From: Rhodospirillales bacterium
GTDB taxonomy: Bacteria; Pseudomonadota; Alphaproteobacteria; Rhodospirillales_A; JACZKS01
DNA: 64,000 nucleotides
NCBI GenBank assembly: GCA_018648445.1
Contig: JABGRG010000005.1
Span: 16,091-80,090 of the forward strand
Direction: 5' to 3'
The notes below the pieces were generated by a model, which saw only the letters and a list, made by a program, of their open reading frames with translations, did no database searches and was not told the DNA's origin. This document shows positions 1 to 8,691 of this stretch, piece after piece; position 1 is the first letter of the stretch, and every line of letters starts with the position of its first letter. A program made the translations under genes and the position numbers.

Positions 1-1
1 A

Positions 2-34
2 GTCGATCTGGTCGAGATTTTCGGTCAGGAATGA
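2..34 (+). CDS. 3' end of an upstream gene, possibly a GntR/FCD regulator (partial)
   Basis: An open frame enters from the left edge and ends at TGA 32-34; the visible residues are VDLVEIFGQE. The ending resembles the C-terminal tail of the FCD regulator at 11591-12361, which ends DLKAIFGEKPV, and, less closely, that at 5018-5737. A regulator just upstream of a TRAP operon would fit. Only ten codons are visible, so both the gene and its family are tentative. Confidence 0.3.
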   Translation, partial: VDLVEIFGQE

Positions 35-213
35 ATTGAGCGACCGCTCATTCGTTCACAGTCAAAGCCCGTATATTAGGCTCGGAAGCGGCAACCCCGC
101 AGGCCACGAGTGATTTCCACCCGACTTCCGCGGGTTTGGAATGAAGGCCATCGGCTCGGCAATGACGCCGGTGTCGGCCAGAGTTACTCCCCCCGCAATA
201 TTATTTCAGCGTG

Positions 214-232
214 CGAAATAGATATAATTTCG
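214..232. promoter_or_regulatory. Candidate operator: CGAAAT-7 bp-ATTTCG inverted repeat upstream of dctP
   Basis: Within an AT-rich stretch (about 195-265) of the 360-base leader before the TRAP operon there is a perfect 6-bp inverted repeat with a 7-bp spacer. Size and spacing suit a dimeric regulator such as the GntR proteins of this region, but no binding is shown. The rest of 35-395 holds no convincing gene; the minus-strand open frame there is GC-skewed noise. Confidence 0.25.
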
Positions 233-395
233 TATGCAAAATGACGTTTATTCGGTATACTGTTTAGGTGATTTGAGATTGGCGCGGTGGTGCCGGGCCA
301 ATAGTTAACGAGTCAATAGTCGGCTCTTTTGTCACAAGTTCAGGCCTGAGCCGGTTCATCGGCTGAATAGAACAAATGATACAAGGAGGATTGTC

Positions 396-1478
396 ATGAC
401 GAGTTACGGATACGGGAAAAAAATACTGACAGCCGTCGCCGTTTGCGCGCTGGCGTTGTCGGCGTTGGCCGGGCCGGTGCAGGCCGAGGCGAAATACAAG
501 TGGAAGCTGACGACCTTCGTTCCGGAAAACAGTGGAACGTACCGGGATTTCGTCAAGGTGTTTATCAAATACGTCCACGACATCACGGATGGTGAAGTCG
601 AAATCAAGGGCTTCGGCGTCGGCGTTTTGGCCAATGCCTTCGAAGGCCCCAAAGCGGTACAGGACGGCGTTGCCGATATCGCGTTCTTCTATCCTGCGTT
701 CTTGGTCAACAAAGACCCGGCAAACGCCATTTTCACAGGAATGCCCGGCGGTCTTTCGGCGGAAGCCATGTTCCATTGGCTCTATGAGGGCGGCGGTGAA
801 AAGCTTTGGGTCGATCAGCGGCGCGAAACCATGGGTTTGCACCCGGTTATCGGCGGCATTGGCCCGACCGAAATTTTCATGAACTCACACAAAGCCGTAC
901 GTACCGAAGCCGACTTGAAGGGGCTGAAGGCGCGCACCGCCGGCGCGTGGGCCGACCTTCTTTCGGAACTGGGTGCTTCGCCGACCGTTCTTCAGGTGAC
1001 CGAAATTTTCACCTCGCTGGAACGTAAGATTATCGACGCCACCGAGTTCGCGACTCCCAGCACCAACATCATTCTGGGTTATCACAATGTCGCCAAATAC
1101 ATCATCATCCCTGGCATTCATTCGCCGAGCTTCGCCTACGAAGCGCTGTGGAAAAAGGATGTGTGGGACGGCCTTTCCGACGACCTGAAGGCCAAATTGG
1201 AACTGGCCGGACGCATGGCCACCCTGACCGGCTTCCTCAAGACGGGAATGGCCGATCTGGAAGCGGTCAAGAAACTGCAGGCGGGCAACAACGAATTCGT
1301 CACCCTGTCGCCCGAACTGATCAAAAAGGTTCGCGTGATTGCACGTGCGTGGTCGGAACGCAAAGCGGCCGAGCAGACGGCAAAGGGTAATCCGTGGATG
1401 CAGAAGGTTACGACGTCCTACTACGATTTCCAGGACAAGTGGGTCAAATACGGTGACTACCGTTTGGGTGACAAATAA
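396..1478 (+). CDS. dctP: TRAP transporter substrate-binding protein, DctP family
   Basis: Periplasmic solute receptor of a TRAP secondary transporter, delivering an organic anion to the DctQM permease. Residues 1-30 form a signal peptide (basic start, hydrophobic core, cleavage after VQA). The mature part has the DctP fold, including the LKGLKARTAG segment whose Arg (about residue 180) normally pairs with the ligand carboxylate. The 360-aa length is typical. The start follows a strong AAGGAGGA ribosome site at 382-389. It is the first gene of dctPQM and is followed by a hairpin. The ligand cannot be read from sequence; neighbouring genes suggest a catabolic carboxylate. Confidence 0.93.
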   Translation: MTSYGYGKKILTAVAVCALALSALAGPVQAEAKYKWKLTTFVPENSGTYRDFVKVFIKYVHDITDGEVEIKGFGVGVLANAFEGPKAVQDGVADIAFFYPAFLVNKDPANAIFTGMPGGLSAEAMFHWLYEGGGEKLWVDQRRETMGLHPVIGGIGPTEIFMNSHKAVRTEADLKGLKARTAGAWADLLSELGASPTVLQVTEIFTSLERKIIDATEFATPSTNIILGYHNVAKYIIIPGIHSPSFAYEALWKKDVWDGLSDDLKAKLELAGRMATLTGFLKTGMADLEAVKKLQAGNNEFVTLSPELIKKVRVIARAWSERKAAEQTAKGNPWMQKVTTSYYDFQDKWVKYGDYRLGDK

Positions 1479-1502
1479 GACCCACTGCTGATAAACAATA
1501 AT

Positions 1503-1535
1503 GGTGGCGAGGCTCCGAAACGGGGTCTCGCTACC
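1503..1535 (+). promoter_or_regulatory. Intra-operon stem-loop between dctP and dctQ
   Basis: Two 15-base arms around an AAA loop pair at 12 of 15 positions (GGTGGCGAGGCTCCG with CGGGGTCTCGCTACC). No T-run follows, so it is more likely a 3' stabiliser or partial terminator that raises receptor over permease expression. A similar hairpin follows the ABC receptor gene at 9750-9774. Confidence 0.5.
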
Positions 1536-1558
1536 GATTCGCGGGGAAACGTCTGGAA

Positions 1559-2113
1559 ATGAACGCTCTTGCCAGATTGAATGTTTTTTTGACGCTGATT
1601 GACCGATTATCAGGTCTCCTGGCGCGTATTGCCATGGGGTTGGTCATCGTTCTTGTGGGGGCGATGCTATATGAAGTTGTTTCCCGGCGCATTTTTGACT
1701 CTCCCACCATCTGGGCCTTCGATTTTTCATACATGGTCAACGGAACGATCTTTCTGGGCGCCGCCGGGTATGCGTTGCTGCAGAACGAACACATCCGCAT
1801 CGATTTCTTTTCGGCGAGACTGTCCTTGCGCGCGCAGCACGCGGTTAATGCGATTTTTTATATTTTTCTTTTCCTGCCGGTGATGTTCATTATTTGCCAG
1901 GCCGCTTTCGGCGACGCCTATGAAGCCCTGGTGACCGGACAGGTGGAGCGCGTCAGCCCCTGGGCACCGGTGGTGTGGCCCTACTACACGGCGGTTTGCG
2001 TGGGCTTGTGTGTCTTATTCGCGCAAAGCGTCGTCCAAGCCATTCGCCATTTGATTGGCATCGCGCACCCGACAACCCTGGCCCTCGTCGCCATGGATCA
2101 GGGCGGAGAATAG
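1559..2113 (+). CDS. dctQ: TRAP transporter small permease, DctQ family
   Basis: Small inner-membrane subunit of the TRAP transporter, about 184 aa with four predicted membrane helices. Typical DctQ features are the early amphipathic segment, the acidic/aromatic stretch around WAFDFSYMVNG and the HIRIDFF motif. It starts 80 bases after dctP, beyond the hairpin, and ends two bases before dctM, so the two permease genes are probably translationally coupled. Confidence 0.92.
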   Translation: MNALARLNVFLTLIDRLSGLLARIAMGLVIVLVGAMLYEVVSRRIFDSPTIWAFDFSYMVNGTIFLGAAGYALLQNEHIRIDFFSARLSLRAQHAVNAIFYIFLFLPVMFIICQAAFGDAYEALVTGQVERVSPWAPVVWPYYTAVCVGLCVLFAQSVVQAIRHLIGIAHPTTLALVAMDQGGE

Positions 2114-2115
2114 GC

Positions 2116-3438
2116 ATGTTTGAAATTGCCGCCGCCGCATGGATGTTTCCGGCCCTGTTCGTAATGGTTTTCCTTGGGTTTCCGGTCGCGTTCAGTTTGT
2201 TTAGTGTGTCGCTGATTTTCGGTTACACAATTTTCGGCCCGGCCCTTGGCGCGCAGCTTTTTGGCCGCATCCTCGACATCAGCTCGAACCTAATTTTGGC
2301 GGCGATCCCATTGTTCGTTTTCATGGGTGCCATGCTGCAAAGTTCCGGCATTGCCAAGCGATTGTTCGAGGCCACGCGGGTGTGGTTGGGGCGGCTTCCG
2401 GGCGGCCTTTCCGTCACGTCCATTGTCATGTGCGCCATTTTCGCCGCGACCTCGGGGATAATTGGTGCGGTTGAGATCGTGGTCGGTCTTATGGCCATTC
2501 CGGCGATGGTTTCGGCCAAGTACAGTAAAGACCTGATATCCGGGACCATCTGCGCCGGCGGTGCGCTTGGCACCATTATTCCGCCGTCCATCGTGGTCGT
2601 CATTTACGCCTCCATCGCCGACATGTCGGTCGGCGATCTGTTTGCAGGAATCATGATCCCCGGCGCCGCGATGGTCGTCTTTTTCATCCTTTACATTCTT
2701 GTTCGCAGTTGGATGAACCCCGCCATAGCGCCCCCCGTTCCGACTGAAGAATTTCAAATACCGCTGGGGCCGAAGTTGTGGCTGACGTTCACCGCGCTGG
2801 TTCCTTGCACAGCCCTGATCGTGGCCGTCCTTGGCAGCATTTTTGCCGGTGTCGCCTCGCCGACGGAGGCCGCGGCGGTGGGAGCATTGGGGTCGGTTCT
2901 GCTGTCCATCGCCTACAACGAATTTTCTTTCCGCATATTGGGTAAGGCGCTTCGCCAGACGGTGCTTATCACGTCTATGGTGATTTTGATTATTGCCGGT
3001 GGCGTGCTGTTTTCCAGCATATTCATCGTTGGCGGCGGCAAGGATCTGGTCAATCAGATGATCGGCGCCTTCGAATTGGGACCCATGGGAATGATCGCAT
3101 TGTTCCTGGCCATCATCTTCCTGTTGGGCTTCATTCTCGACTGGATTTCCGTGGTGCTGGTGACCATCCCCATATTTGACCCCCTGATCCGCCAAGCCGG
3201 GATTGACCCGGTGTGGTTCGGAGTCATGGTCTGCGTCACGTTGCAGACGTCTTACCTGACGCCACCGATGGCGCCGTCCATCTTTTTCCTTCGAAGCATC
3301 GCGCCCAAGGACTTCAGCTACAAAGACATGTATTGGGGCGTAACGCCGTTTGTGGCCATGCAGTTGGTGACGTTGTTCGTGGTCATGGCGCTGCCCTGGA
3401 CGGCAACCTATCTGCCGCAAATCCTGTTCCGGTTGTAA
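2116..3438 (+). CDS. dctM: TRAP transporter large permease, DctM family
   Basis: Large channel-forming permease, 440 aa, with the dozen or so hydrophobic segments expected. Family motifs are visible: GFPVAFSLF near the N terminus, the GGALGTIIPPS loop, SPTEAAAVGALGS in the middle, and QTSYLTPPMAPSIFFLRS near the end. The open frame extends upstream to 1975, but that part overlaps dctQ out of frame. ATG 2116, two bases after the dctQ stop, gives the normal N terminus MFEIAAAAWMFPALF. Confidence 0.94.
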   Translation: MFEIAAAAWMFPALFVMVFLGFPVAFSLFSVSLIFGYTIFGPALGAQLFGRILDISSNLILAAIPLFVFMGAMLQSSGIAKRLFEATRVWLGRLPGGLSVTSIVMCAIFAATSGIIGAVEIVVGLMAIPAMVSAKYSKDLISGTICAGGALGTIIPPSIVVVIYASIADMSVGDLFAGIMIPGAAMVVFFILYILVRSWMNPAIAPPVPTEEFQIPLGPKLWLTFTALVPCTALIVAVLGSIFAGVASPTEAAAVGALGSVLLSIAYNEFSFRILGKALRQTVLITSMVILIIAGGVLFSSIFIVGGGKDLVNQMIGAFELGPMGMIALFLAIIFLLGFILDWISVVLVTIPIFDPLIRQAGIDPVWFGVMVCVTLQTSYLTPPMAPSIFFLRSIAPKDFSYKDMYWGVTPFVAMQLVTLFVVMALPWTATYLPQILFRL

Positions 3439-3498
3439 CGGCTCGGAACGCAGGTGTTGAAACTAAAAACAAACGAACCAGTCATAAGGAAGAAGAAC

Positions 3499-4368
3499 AT
3501 GAAAGCGGTCGTAACGTTATCGCCAGAAGAGTCCAAGCGTTTGATCGCCAAGGCGATTGTTGATATGGGCGTGGTCAAGAAGGCCAAGAAGGATGGCATC
3601 ATCGGACTTGCGCGGTGTTCATCCGCCGCGTTTGTGGTCGAGGAACTGACCGGTCGTGCGCTGGGCAACAGGGCCCATTATCTGAGCGGTTACATGAACC
3701 AGTTGGGCGCCTGCGCTCTGGGCGCGGAGCACCAGGAAAAGCTGTTGGTTCTGGAAAAGGGCGAAGAGCACTGGATGACGTTCAAGGACGGCAACGTCGC
3801 CAATTTCACCGACCGCATGACGCCCGACGATGTCATCATCAAAAGCGGCAACGTGATTGACCGCGATGGCAACGTAGGCTGCCTCGTGGCCAGCCCGACC
3901 GGCGGCGAGATCGGCGCATATATGCCGCCCATTCTGGTTCGCGGTATTACGTTTTTGGTGCCCATGACCCTGAACAAGACGCTTCCCATTTCCCTTGACG
4001 ACGCCATGAAGGCCATGGGTGCGGGCAACATCCATCCGGACATGTGTCATGGTTTGCGGTGCGGAATGATGCCCATGCCGGGCCATGTCATTACCGAGGT
4101 CGATGCCATTGCCCAGCTGACCGGAGCCAAGGCGTTGCCCATATCCATCGGCGGCCTCGGCAGCGGGGCTGGCGCCCTGATGCTGTCCATCGATGGCGAG
4201 GATGAACAGATCGAAGCGGCCTGGAAGCTGGTATCGGGGATCCGGGCTAAGGGCGAGCCGCCGTTGGAAAGCCCGGCCTTTAACTGTGACGACTGCTACA
4301 TTTTCGAGCACCCGGGTCTTGGCAACCGTTGTTCGGCGCTGCCGCTGCCGGGGTGTGACTGCGCATAA
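3499..4368 (+). CDS. Unrecognised 289-aa protein with Cys-rich C terminus, TRAP-operon linked
   Basis: I do not recognise the family. The start at ATG 3499 follows AAGGAAGAAG; the frame is open from 3454 but upstream codons are poor. The protein is soluble, with Gly/Met-rich segments (GEIGAYMPPILVRG, GLRCGMMPMPGHV, GGLGSGAGALML) that look like an enzyme core. The tail carries C-x2-C (NCDDCY) and then C...C.C near the end, which could bind metal. It sits 60 bases after dctM and only nine before a flavin-reductase-fold gene, so it probably acts on the TRAP substrate or a product of it. Function unknown. Confidence 0.8.
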   Translation: MKAVVTLSPEESKRLIAKAIVDMGVVKKAKKDGIIGLARCSSAAFVVEELTGRALGNRAHYLSGYMNQLGACALGAEHQEKLLVLEKGEEHWMTFKDGNVANFTDRMTPDDVIIKSGNVIDRDGNVGCLVASPTGGEIGAYMPPILVRGITFLVPMTLNKTLPISLDDAMKAMGAGNIHPDMCHGLRCGMMPMPGHVITEVDAIAQLTGAKALPISIGGLGSGAGALMLSIDGEDEQIEAAWKLVSGIRAKGEPPLESPAFNCDDCYIFEHPGLGNRCSALPLPGCDCA

Positions 4369-4377
4369 GGGGTGCCC

Positions 4378-5025
4378 ATGGAATTTGATTTCGAGACCCT
4401 TCCCAAGGAAGTTCGTTACAAACTGCTGTGCGCGTTTGTCGCCCCGCGGCCCATTGCCCTGGCGACGACGGTTTCCGTGGACGGCGTGGGCAACGCAGCA
4501 CCCTTCAGCTTTTTCAACGTCTTCGGCGACGAGCCGCCGATTGTCATTCTGGGCGTCCAGAACCGCCCCGATGGCACACCGAAAGACACGCTGGCGAACA
4601 TCAGGGACACCGGGGAATTCGTCGTTCATCTGGTGGATCAGCCCATGGCCCGACAGATGGTGGACTGCGCCATCGATTTTGCGCCGGGCGAGGATGAAAC
4701 AGCGAAGACGGGATTGCGGGTCGTGCCCAGCCTGAAGGTCAAGCCGGGCCGCATCCGCGAGGCTCCGGCGGCCCTGGAATGCCGCCTGGAAAAGAGCATC
4801 GACTATGAAAGCCGATCCATCGTTCTGGGCCGTGTGGTCAACATGTGGGTGCGCGACGACTGCATCGATCCCGAGACGCTGTACGTCAACAACGACGCCT
4901 ATCGGCCCCTGGCGCGGCTGCACAAGGACTATTACATTGTTGCCGAAGATCTGTTCGAGTTGAAGAGACCGACCATGGAGGAGTTTCTGGAACGAAAGGG
5001 TATGGGCGGACGGGAAGATGACTAG
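4378..5025 (+). CDS. Flavin reductase-like domain protein (flavoredoxin / DIM6-NTAB type)
   Basis: A 215-aa FMN-binding split-barrel protein. It has the family opening (APRPIALATTVSVDG), NAAPFSFFNVFG, and NIRDTGEFVVHLVDQ; such proteins bind FMN and reduce flavin or pass electrons to a partner oxygenase or oxidoreductase. ATG 4378 is placed five bases after AAGGGG; an in-frame GTG at 4372 is the alternative. It lies nine bases after the unrecognised 289-aa gene and overlaps the next regulator by eight bases, indicating one transcript. Its redox partner may be the 289-aa protein (inference). Confidence 0.88.
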   Translation: MEFDFETLPKEVRYKLLCAFVAPRPIALATTVSVDGVGNAAPFSFFNVFGDEPPIVILGVQNRPDGTPKDTLANIRDTGEFVVHLVDQPMARQMVDCAIDFAPGEDETAKTGLRVVPSLKVKPGRIREAPAALECRLEKSIDYESRSIVLGRVVNMWVRDDCIDPETLYVNNDAYRPLARLHKDYYIVAEDLFELKRPTMEEFLERKGMGGREDD

Positions 5026-5737
5026 CAAAGAACCAGGAAAGACGACGTCGCGCATCGACATCGCGCATACCGCGCTTCGGAGGGCAATTCTCGAGCAGGC
5101 GCTGGAGCCGGGAACAAAACTACCGGAAGATACCATTGGCTCGGGGTTCGATATGAGCCGTACCTTGGCTCGCGAAGTGCTTGCCAAACTACAGGTCGAC
5201 GGGCTGGTTGATATAAAACGCGGACGAAGCGCCCGAGTGGCACGCCCCAGCCTTTCCGAAGCAATGGATATCTTTCATTTACGCCGCACCCTTGAAGGCG
5301 AAGTCGTACGTTTGATTATTGAGCGGTGGTCGCGGGATATGGCCAGTGAACTTAACGCCCATATCCACGAAGAGGAGATCGCTGCAAAGGCGGGAAAAGG
5401 CCATGTGTCGATCAGGCTCGCCGGCGAGTTCCACATCAAGCTGTCCGAGATGGCTGGAAGTCCCCTTCTGGCCAAATTCGTCAACGAGACCGTCAATCGC
5501 TGCTCGCTGATACTGTCGCTCTACGGGCGGCCACATTCTCCGGAATGCGCCGTTTCCGAACACCGCGCCCTGTTCGACGCATTTGAGACCGGCAATCTGG
5601 GCGCAGCGATCTCACTGATGGACAAACACATCGGATCAGTCGAGGAACGGGCTATGATCTCCGAAGACGCGGACGAAAAGCCCGACCTTCTCGATGTTAT
5701 TGGTTTGTATTCCGACGAAGAAAATACGGCGGCTTAA
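5018..5737 (+). CDS. GntR-family transcriptional regulator, FCD domain
   Basis: A 239-aa regulator with an N-terminal winged helix (residues about 10-80; LEPGTKLPED, MSRTLAREVLAKLQ, GLVDIKRGRSARV) and an all-helical FCD ligand domain (about 90-215). His residues in EFHIKLSEMAG, SEHRALFDAF and DKHI are at the usual metal-binding positions. It overlaps the flavin-reductase gene by eight bases as the last gene of the TRAP operon, so autoregulation of dctPQM in response to a carboxylate is likely. It is convergent with the ABC transporter genes, sharing four bases at the 3' ends. Confidence 0.9.
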   Translation: MTSKEPGKTTSRIDIAHTALRRAILEQALEPGTKLPEDTIGSGFDMSRTLAREVLAKLQVDGLVDIKRGRSARVARPSLSEAMDIFHLRRTLEGEVVRLIIERWSRDMASELNAHIHEEEIAAKAGKGHVSIRLAGEFHIKLSEMAGSPLLAKFVNETVNRCSLILSLYGRPHSPECAVSEHRALFDAFETGNLGAAISLMDKHIGSVEERAMISEDADEKPDLLDVIGLYSDEENTAA

Positions 5738-6768
5738 GCCAACTTTTGTGCGCCCGCCGTGCCCTGGACGGGATCGTCGGGAACGCGGCCTGCTTCGACG
5801 CCGAAGCAGGCGACCGCCGTCTTGTCGGATTGCGTCTGTTGGGGAGTTTCAGTTCTGCATTTCTCGTCGGCAAATGGGCACCGCGGGTGAAAGGCGCATC
5901 CCGAAGGTGGATTGATCGGATTGGGCACTTCGCCCGCCACAGGAAGGCGTTCGCGACCGGTCATGTCCAAATCGGGAATGGTATCGAGCAACATGCGCGT
6001 GTACGGATGCCGGGGCCGCGAAAAGAGCGTTCTCGCCGGGGCCACTTCGACCAGCTTGCCCAGGTACATCACGCCTATCCAGTCGGACATGTAGGATACG
6101 ACGGCCAGATCGTGGCTGATGAAGAGATACGTCAGGCCCAGCTCGCGCTGCAAATCCTTCATCAGGTTGAGGATTTGCGCTTGCACCGAGACGTCCAGCG
6201 CTGACGTCGGTTCGTCGCAAAGCAGAAAATCGGGTTTGCTGGCGATGGCCCGTGCGATGGATATGCGCTGGCGCTGGCCGCCAGAAAATTCGTGCGGGTA
6301 TTTTTCGCCGTCGGCGGCTGTCAGCTTCACGGCATCCAGCAACCGGCCAACCTCGGCGATGACTTTATCCGGCCCATCGGCCAACCCGAATGCGCGGATC
6401 GGTTCGGCGATGATATCACGCACCCGCCAACGCGGATTAAGGCTGGCGTACGGGTCCTGGAAAATCATCTGCAGACGCCGCCGGATGGGTTGCATTTCGG
6501 TGCGCGAAAGGCCCGAAATATCTTGTCCCTCGAATTCGATCTTGCCGGAAGTCGGCGTGTAAAGGCCGACGATGAGCCGGGCGACAGTGGACTTTCCGCA
6601 ACCGGATTCACCGACCAGACTGAACGTTTCGCCCGCCTGAATTTCGAAATCGATACCGGCCACCGCCCGCAGGTGCTGCTTGGGCAAGCGTTCCAACACC
6701 CGGTTCAGGAAGGGCGGAGAAACATCGAAGTTTCGGCTCAGGCCGGTTACGCGCAGCAATTCAGGCAT
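5734..6768 (-). CDS. Dipeptide/oligopeptide ABC transporter ATP-binding protein (DppF-like)
   Basis: ATPase subunit of a Dpp/Opp-family importer, 344 aa. Visible are the Walker A GESGCGKST, the ABC signature SGGQRQRISIARA, Walker B LLCDEPTSALD and the switch His in LFISHDLAVV. The C-terminal oligopeptide/dipeptide extension with Cys-rich FHPRCPFADEKC is the cluster-type motif of DppD/DppF proteins. It overlaps the upstream ATPase gene by eight bases. Final gene of the five-gene transporter operon. Confidence 0.93.
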   Translation of the reverse strand: MPELLRVTGLSRNFDVSPPFLNRVLERLPKQHLRAVAGIDFEIQAGETFSLVGESGCGKSTVARLIVGLYTPTSGKIEFEGQDISGLSRTEMQPIRRRLQMIFQDPYASLNPRWRVRDIIAEPIRAFGLADGPDKVIAEVGRLLDAVKLTAADGEKYPHEFSGGQRQRISIARAIASKPDFLLCDEPTSALDVSVQAQILNLMKDLQRELGLTYLFISHDLAVVSYMSDWIGVMYLGKLVEVAPARTLFSRPRHPYTRMLLDTIPDLDMTGRERLPVAGEVPNPINPPSGCAFHPRCPFADEKCRTETPQQTQSDKTAVACFGVEAGRVPDDPVQGTAGAQKLA

Positions 6769-7735
6769 TTTCTTGTTCGTCCTCGAACAGCAGACAGGCG
6801 ATCTCGCCGCCGGTGCGTTTGATCAGTTCCGGCCTTTCGGCGCGGCAGCGATCAACCACATTCGGGCACCTTGGGTGAAACGAACAGCCGTTGGGAATGT
6901 CGGTCAATCGCGGCATGGACCCTTCGATCTGCACCAAGCGTTCGGCGTCGTGGCCAGCCACGGGAATGGAGCCCATCAGGCCGTGTGTATATGGATGGCA
7001 CGCCTCCTTGATGACCTGCCTTACCTCTCCCACCTCAACCAGCCTTCCGGCGTACATGACGGCTACCCTGTCGGCGGTTTCGGCAATGACGCCCATGTCG
7101 TGGGTAACAAGAATGACCGCCGTACCGTGTTCACGGCACAGGCGTTTGAGAAGCGCAATAATCTGGGCTTGAATAGACACGTCCAGCGCCGTCGTCGGTT
7201 CGTCGGCGATGATCAGGCGCGGGTTGGCGCACAACGCCAGCGCAATGACCACCCGCTGGCGCATCCCGCCTGAGAACTGGTGCGGATAGTGGTCGACCCT
7301 GCGCTCGGGAGCGGGAATTCCCACCTCGGCCAGCAATTCCACGGCACGCTTTGCTGCCTGTGCGGGCGTCATATCGAGGTGGGTCAGCATGGTTTCCACC
7401 AACTGCTCGCCAACCGTATAAAGCGGATTAAGACTGGTCAGAGGGTCCTGGAAAATGGCGCCGATCTCGTTACCGCGAATTTTCCGCATCTCCTCGTAGG
7501 GAAGATCGTCGATCCGCCGCCCGTCGAGAATGATCCGGCCGTCGGCAATGCGCCCCGGCGGTTCCAGCAATCCAATAATGGCCGCGCCCGTCAGCGACTT
7601 TCCGGCGCCGGACTCGCCAACCACACCCAGAACCTCGCCTTCCGCCACCTCGAACGAAACGTCGTCGACTGCCACCAAAATTCCACGCCGCGTGGGAAAT
7701 TCAACTCGTAGATTGTGAACCGAAAGAAGAGCCAT
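6761..7735 (-). CDS. Dipeptide/oligopeptide ABC transporter ATP-binding protein (DppD-like)
   Basis: Second ATPase subunit, 324 aa, partner of the DppF-like protein as an obligate heterodimer. Walker [11 protein letters not shown], signature [14 protein letters not shown], Walker [13 protein letters not shown] and VTHDMGV are intact. The C-terminal [15 protein letters not shown] segment is the same Cys-containing extension found in its partner. It begins four bases after the permease stop. Confidence 0.93.
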   Translation of the reverse strand: MALLSVHNLRVEFPTRRGILVAVDDVSFEVAEGEVLGVVGESGAGKSLTGAAIIGLLEPPGRIADGRIILDGRRIDDLPYEEMRKIRGNEIGAIFQDPLTSLNPLYTVGEQLVETMLTHLDMTPAQAAKRAVELLAEVGIPAPERRVDHYPHQFSGGMRQRVVIALALCANPRLIIADEPTTALDVSIQAQIIALLKRLCREHGTAVILVTHDMGVIAETADRVAVMYAGRLVEVGEVRQVIKEACHPYTHGLMGSIPVAGHDAERLVQIEGSMPRLTDIPNGCSFHPRCPNVVDRCRAERPELIKRTGGEIACLLFEDEQENA

Positions 7736-7739
7736 GATC

Positions 7740-8669
7740 TTACCTCAACTTCGGGTTCAGGGCGTCGCGCAACCAGTCGCCCAGCAGGTTAACTGCCAGC
7801 ACCAGCAACGCCAGGGTGACGGACGGGAAAATCACGACCCACCAGATGCCCGAGAACAAATACTCGTTGCCGATCCTGATCAACGTTCCCAGCGAGGGTT
7901 CGGTTGGCGGCATGCCGACACCCAGGAACGACAGCGTCGCCTCGGTCAGAACCGCCATGCCCAGATTGATGGTCGAAATCACCAGCACCGGACCCATAAC
8001 GTTGGGAAGGACGTGACGCAGCATAATTGCCAGCGGCGCAAGGCCGATGATCTGTGCCGCCTGGACGTATTCCTTGCCCTTCTCCACCAGGGTCGAACTG
8101 CGCACCGTGCGCGCGTATTGAACCCAGTGGGTCAGGCCGATGGCCATAATCAGCACGAAAATAGCGACGTCCTGATGATACTCCGTGGGCAGCATGCCGC
8201 GCAGAACGCCGTTGATCAGCAGGGCCACCAGGATGGCCGGAAAACTCAGCAAGACGTCGGCCACACGCATGATCGCCGCGTCGACCATCCCGCCGACAAA
8301 GCCGCTAAGCAACCCGAAAAAGACGCCGACAACGGTGGCCAGGATGACGCTGGCAAACCCGACCAGCAAAGAAATGCGTAAACCGTGAAGAATGGACGAC
8401 AACACGTCGCGGGCCTGGGTGTCGGTCCCCAGCAGGAACCGGGGGTCGCCGTCTTCCTCCCACACCGGTGGCAGTTCGCTGTCCATCAAATCAAGGGTGG
8501 CGATATCGAACGGATCATGCGGCGCGATCCAGGGTGCGAGGCCCGCGCTGAGAAAAAGCAACACGAGAACCACAGCCGCCGTGATGGTGACCTTTGAGCG
8601 GGTGAAACTGTAAAGCAGATCGCTATCGGTGAACCTGCGCCAGTGGTCGACAAGAGTTGCGATTGTCAT
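7740..8669 (-). CDS. Dipeptide/oligopeptide ABC transporter permease (DppC-like)
   Basis: Inner-membrane permease, 309 aa. It has the DppC N-terminal helix, a periplasmic loop with LGTDTQARDVLSSILHG, and the EAA loop YVQAAQIIGLAPLAIMLRHV that docks on the ATPases. About six membrane segments. The start at 8669 lies 22 bases after the DppB-like stop. Confidence 0.92.
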   Translation of the reverse strand: MTIATLVDHWRRFTDSDLLYSFTRSKVTITAAVVLVLLFLSAGLAPWIAPHDPFDIATLDLMDSELPPVWEEDGDPRFLLGTDTQARDVLSSILHGLRISLLVGFASVILATVVGVFFGLLSGFVGGMVDAAIMRVADVLLSFPAILVALLINGVLRGMLPTEYHQDVAIFVLIMAIGLTHWVQYARTVRSSTLVEKGKEYVQAAQIIGLAPLAIMLRHVLPNVMGPVLVISTINLGMAVLTEATLSFLGVGMPPTEPSLGTLIRIGNEYLFSGIWWVVIFPSVTLALLVLAVNLLGDWLRDALNPKLR

Positions 8670-8691
8670 TGTTGTTATTCCCGCCCCGCCA

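Noticed and set aside
2290..3420. Long minus-strand frame opposite dctM
   Set aside because: His/Gln/Arg/Asp-rich antisense shadow of a membrane protein gene; no ribosome site, no family.
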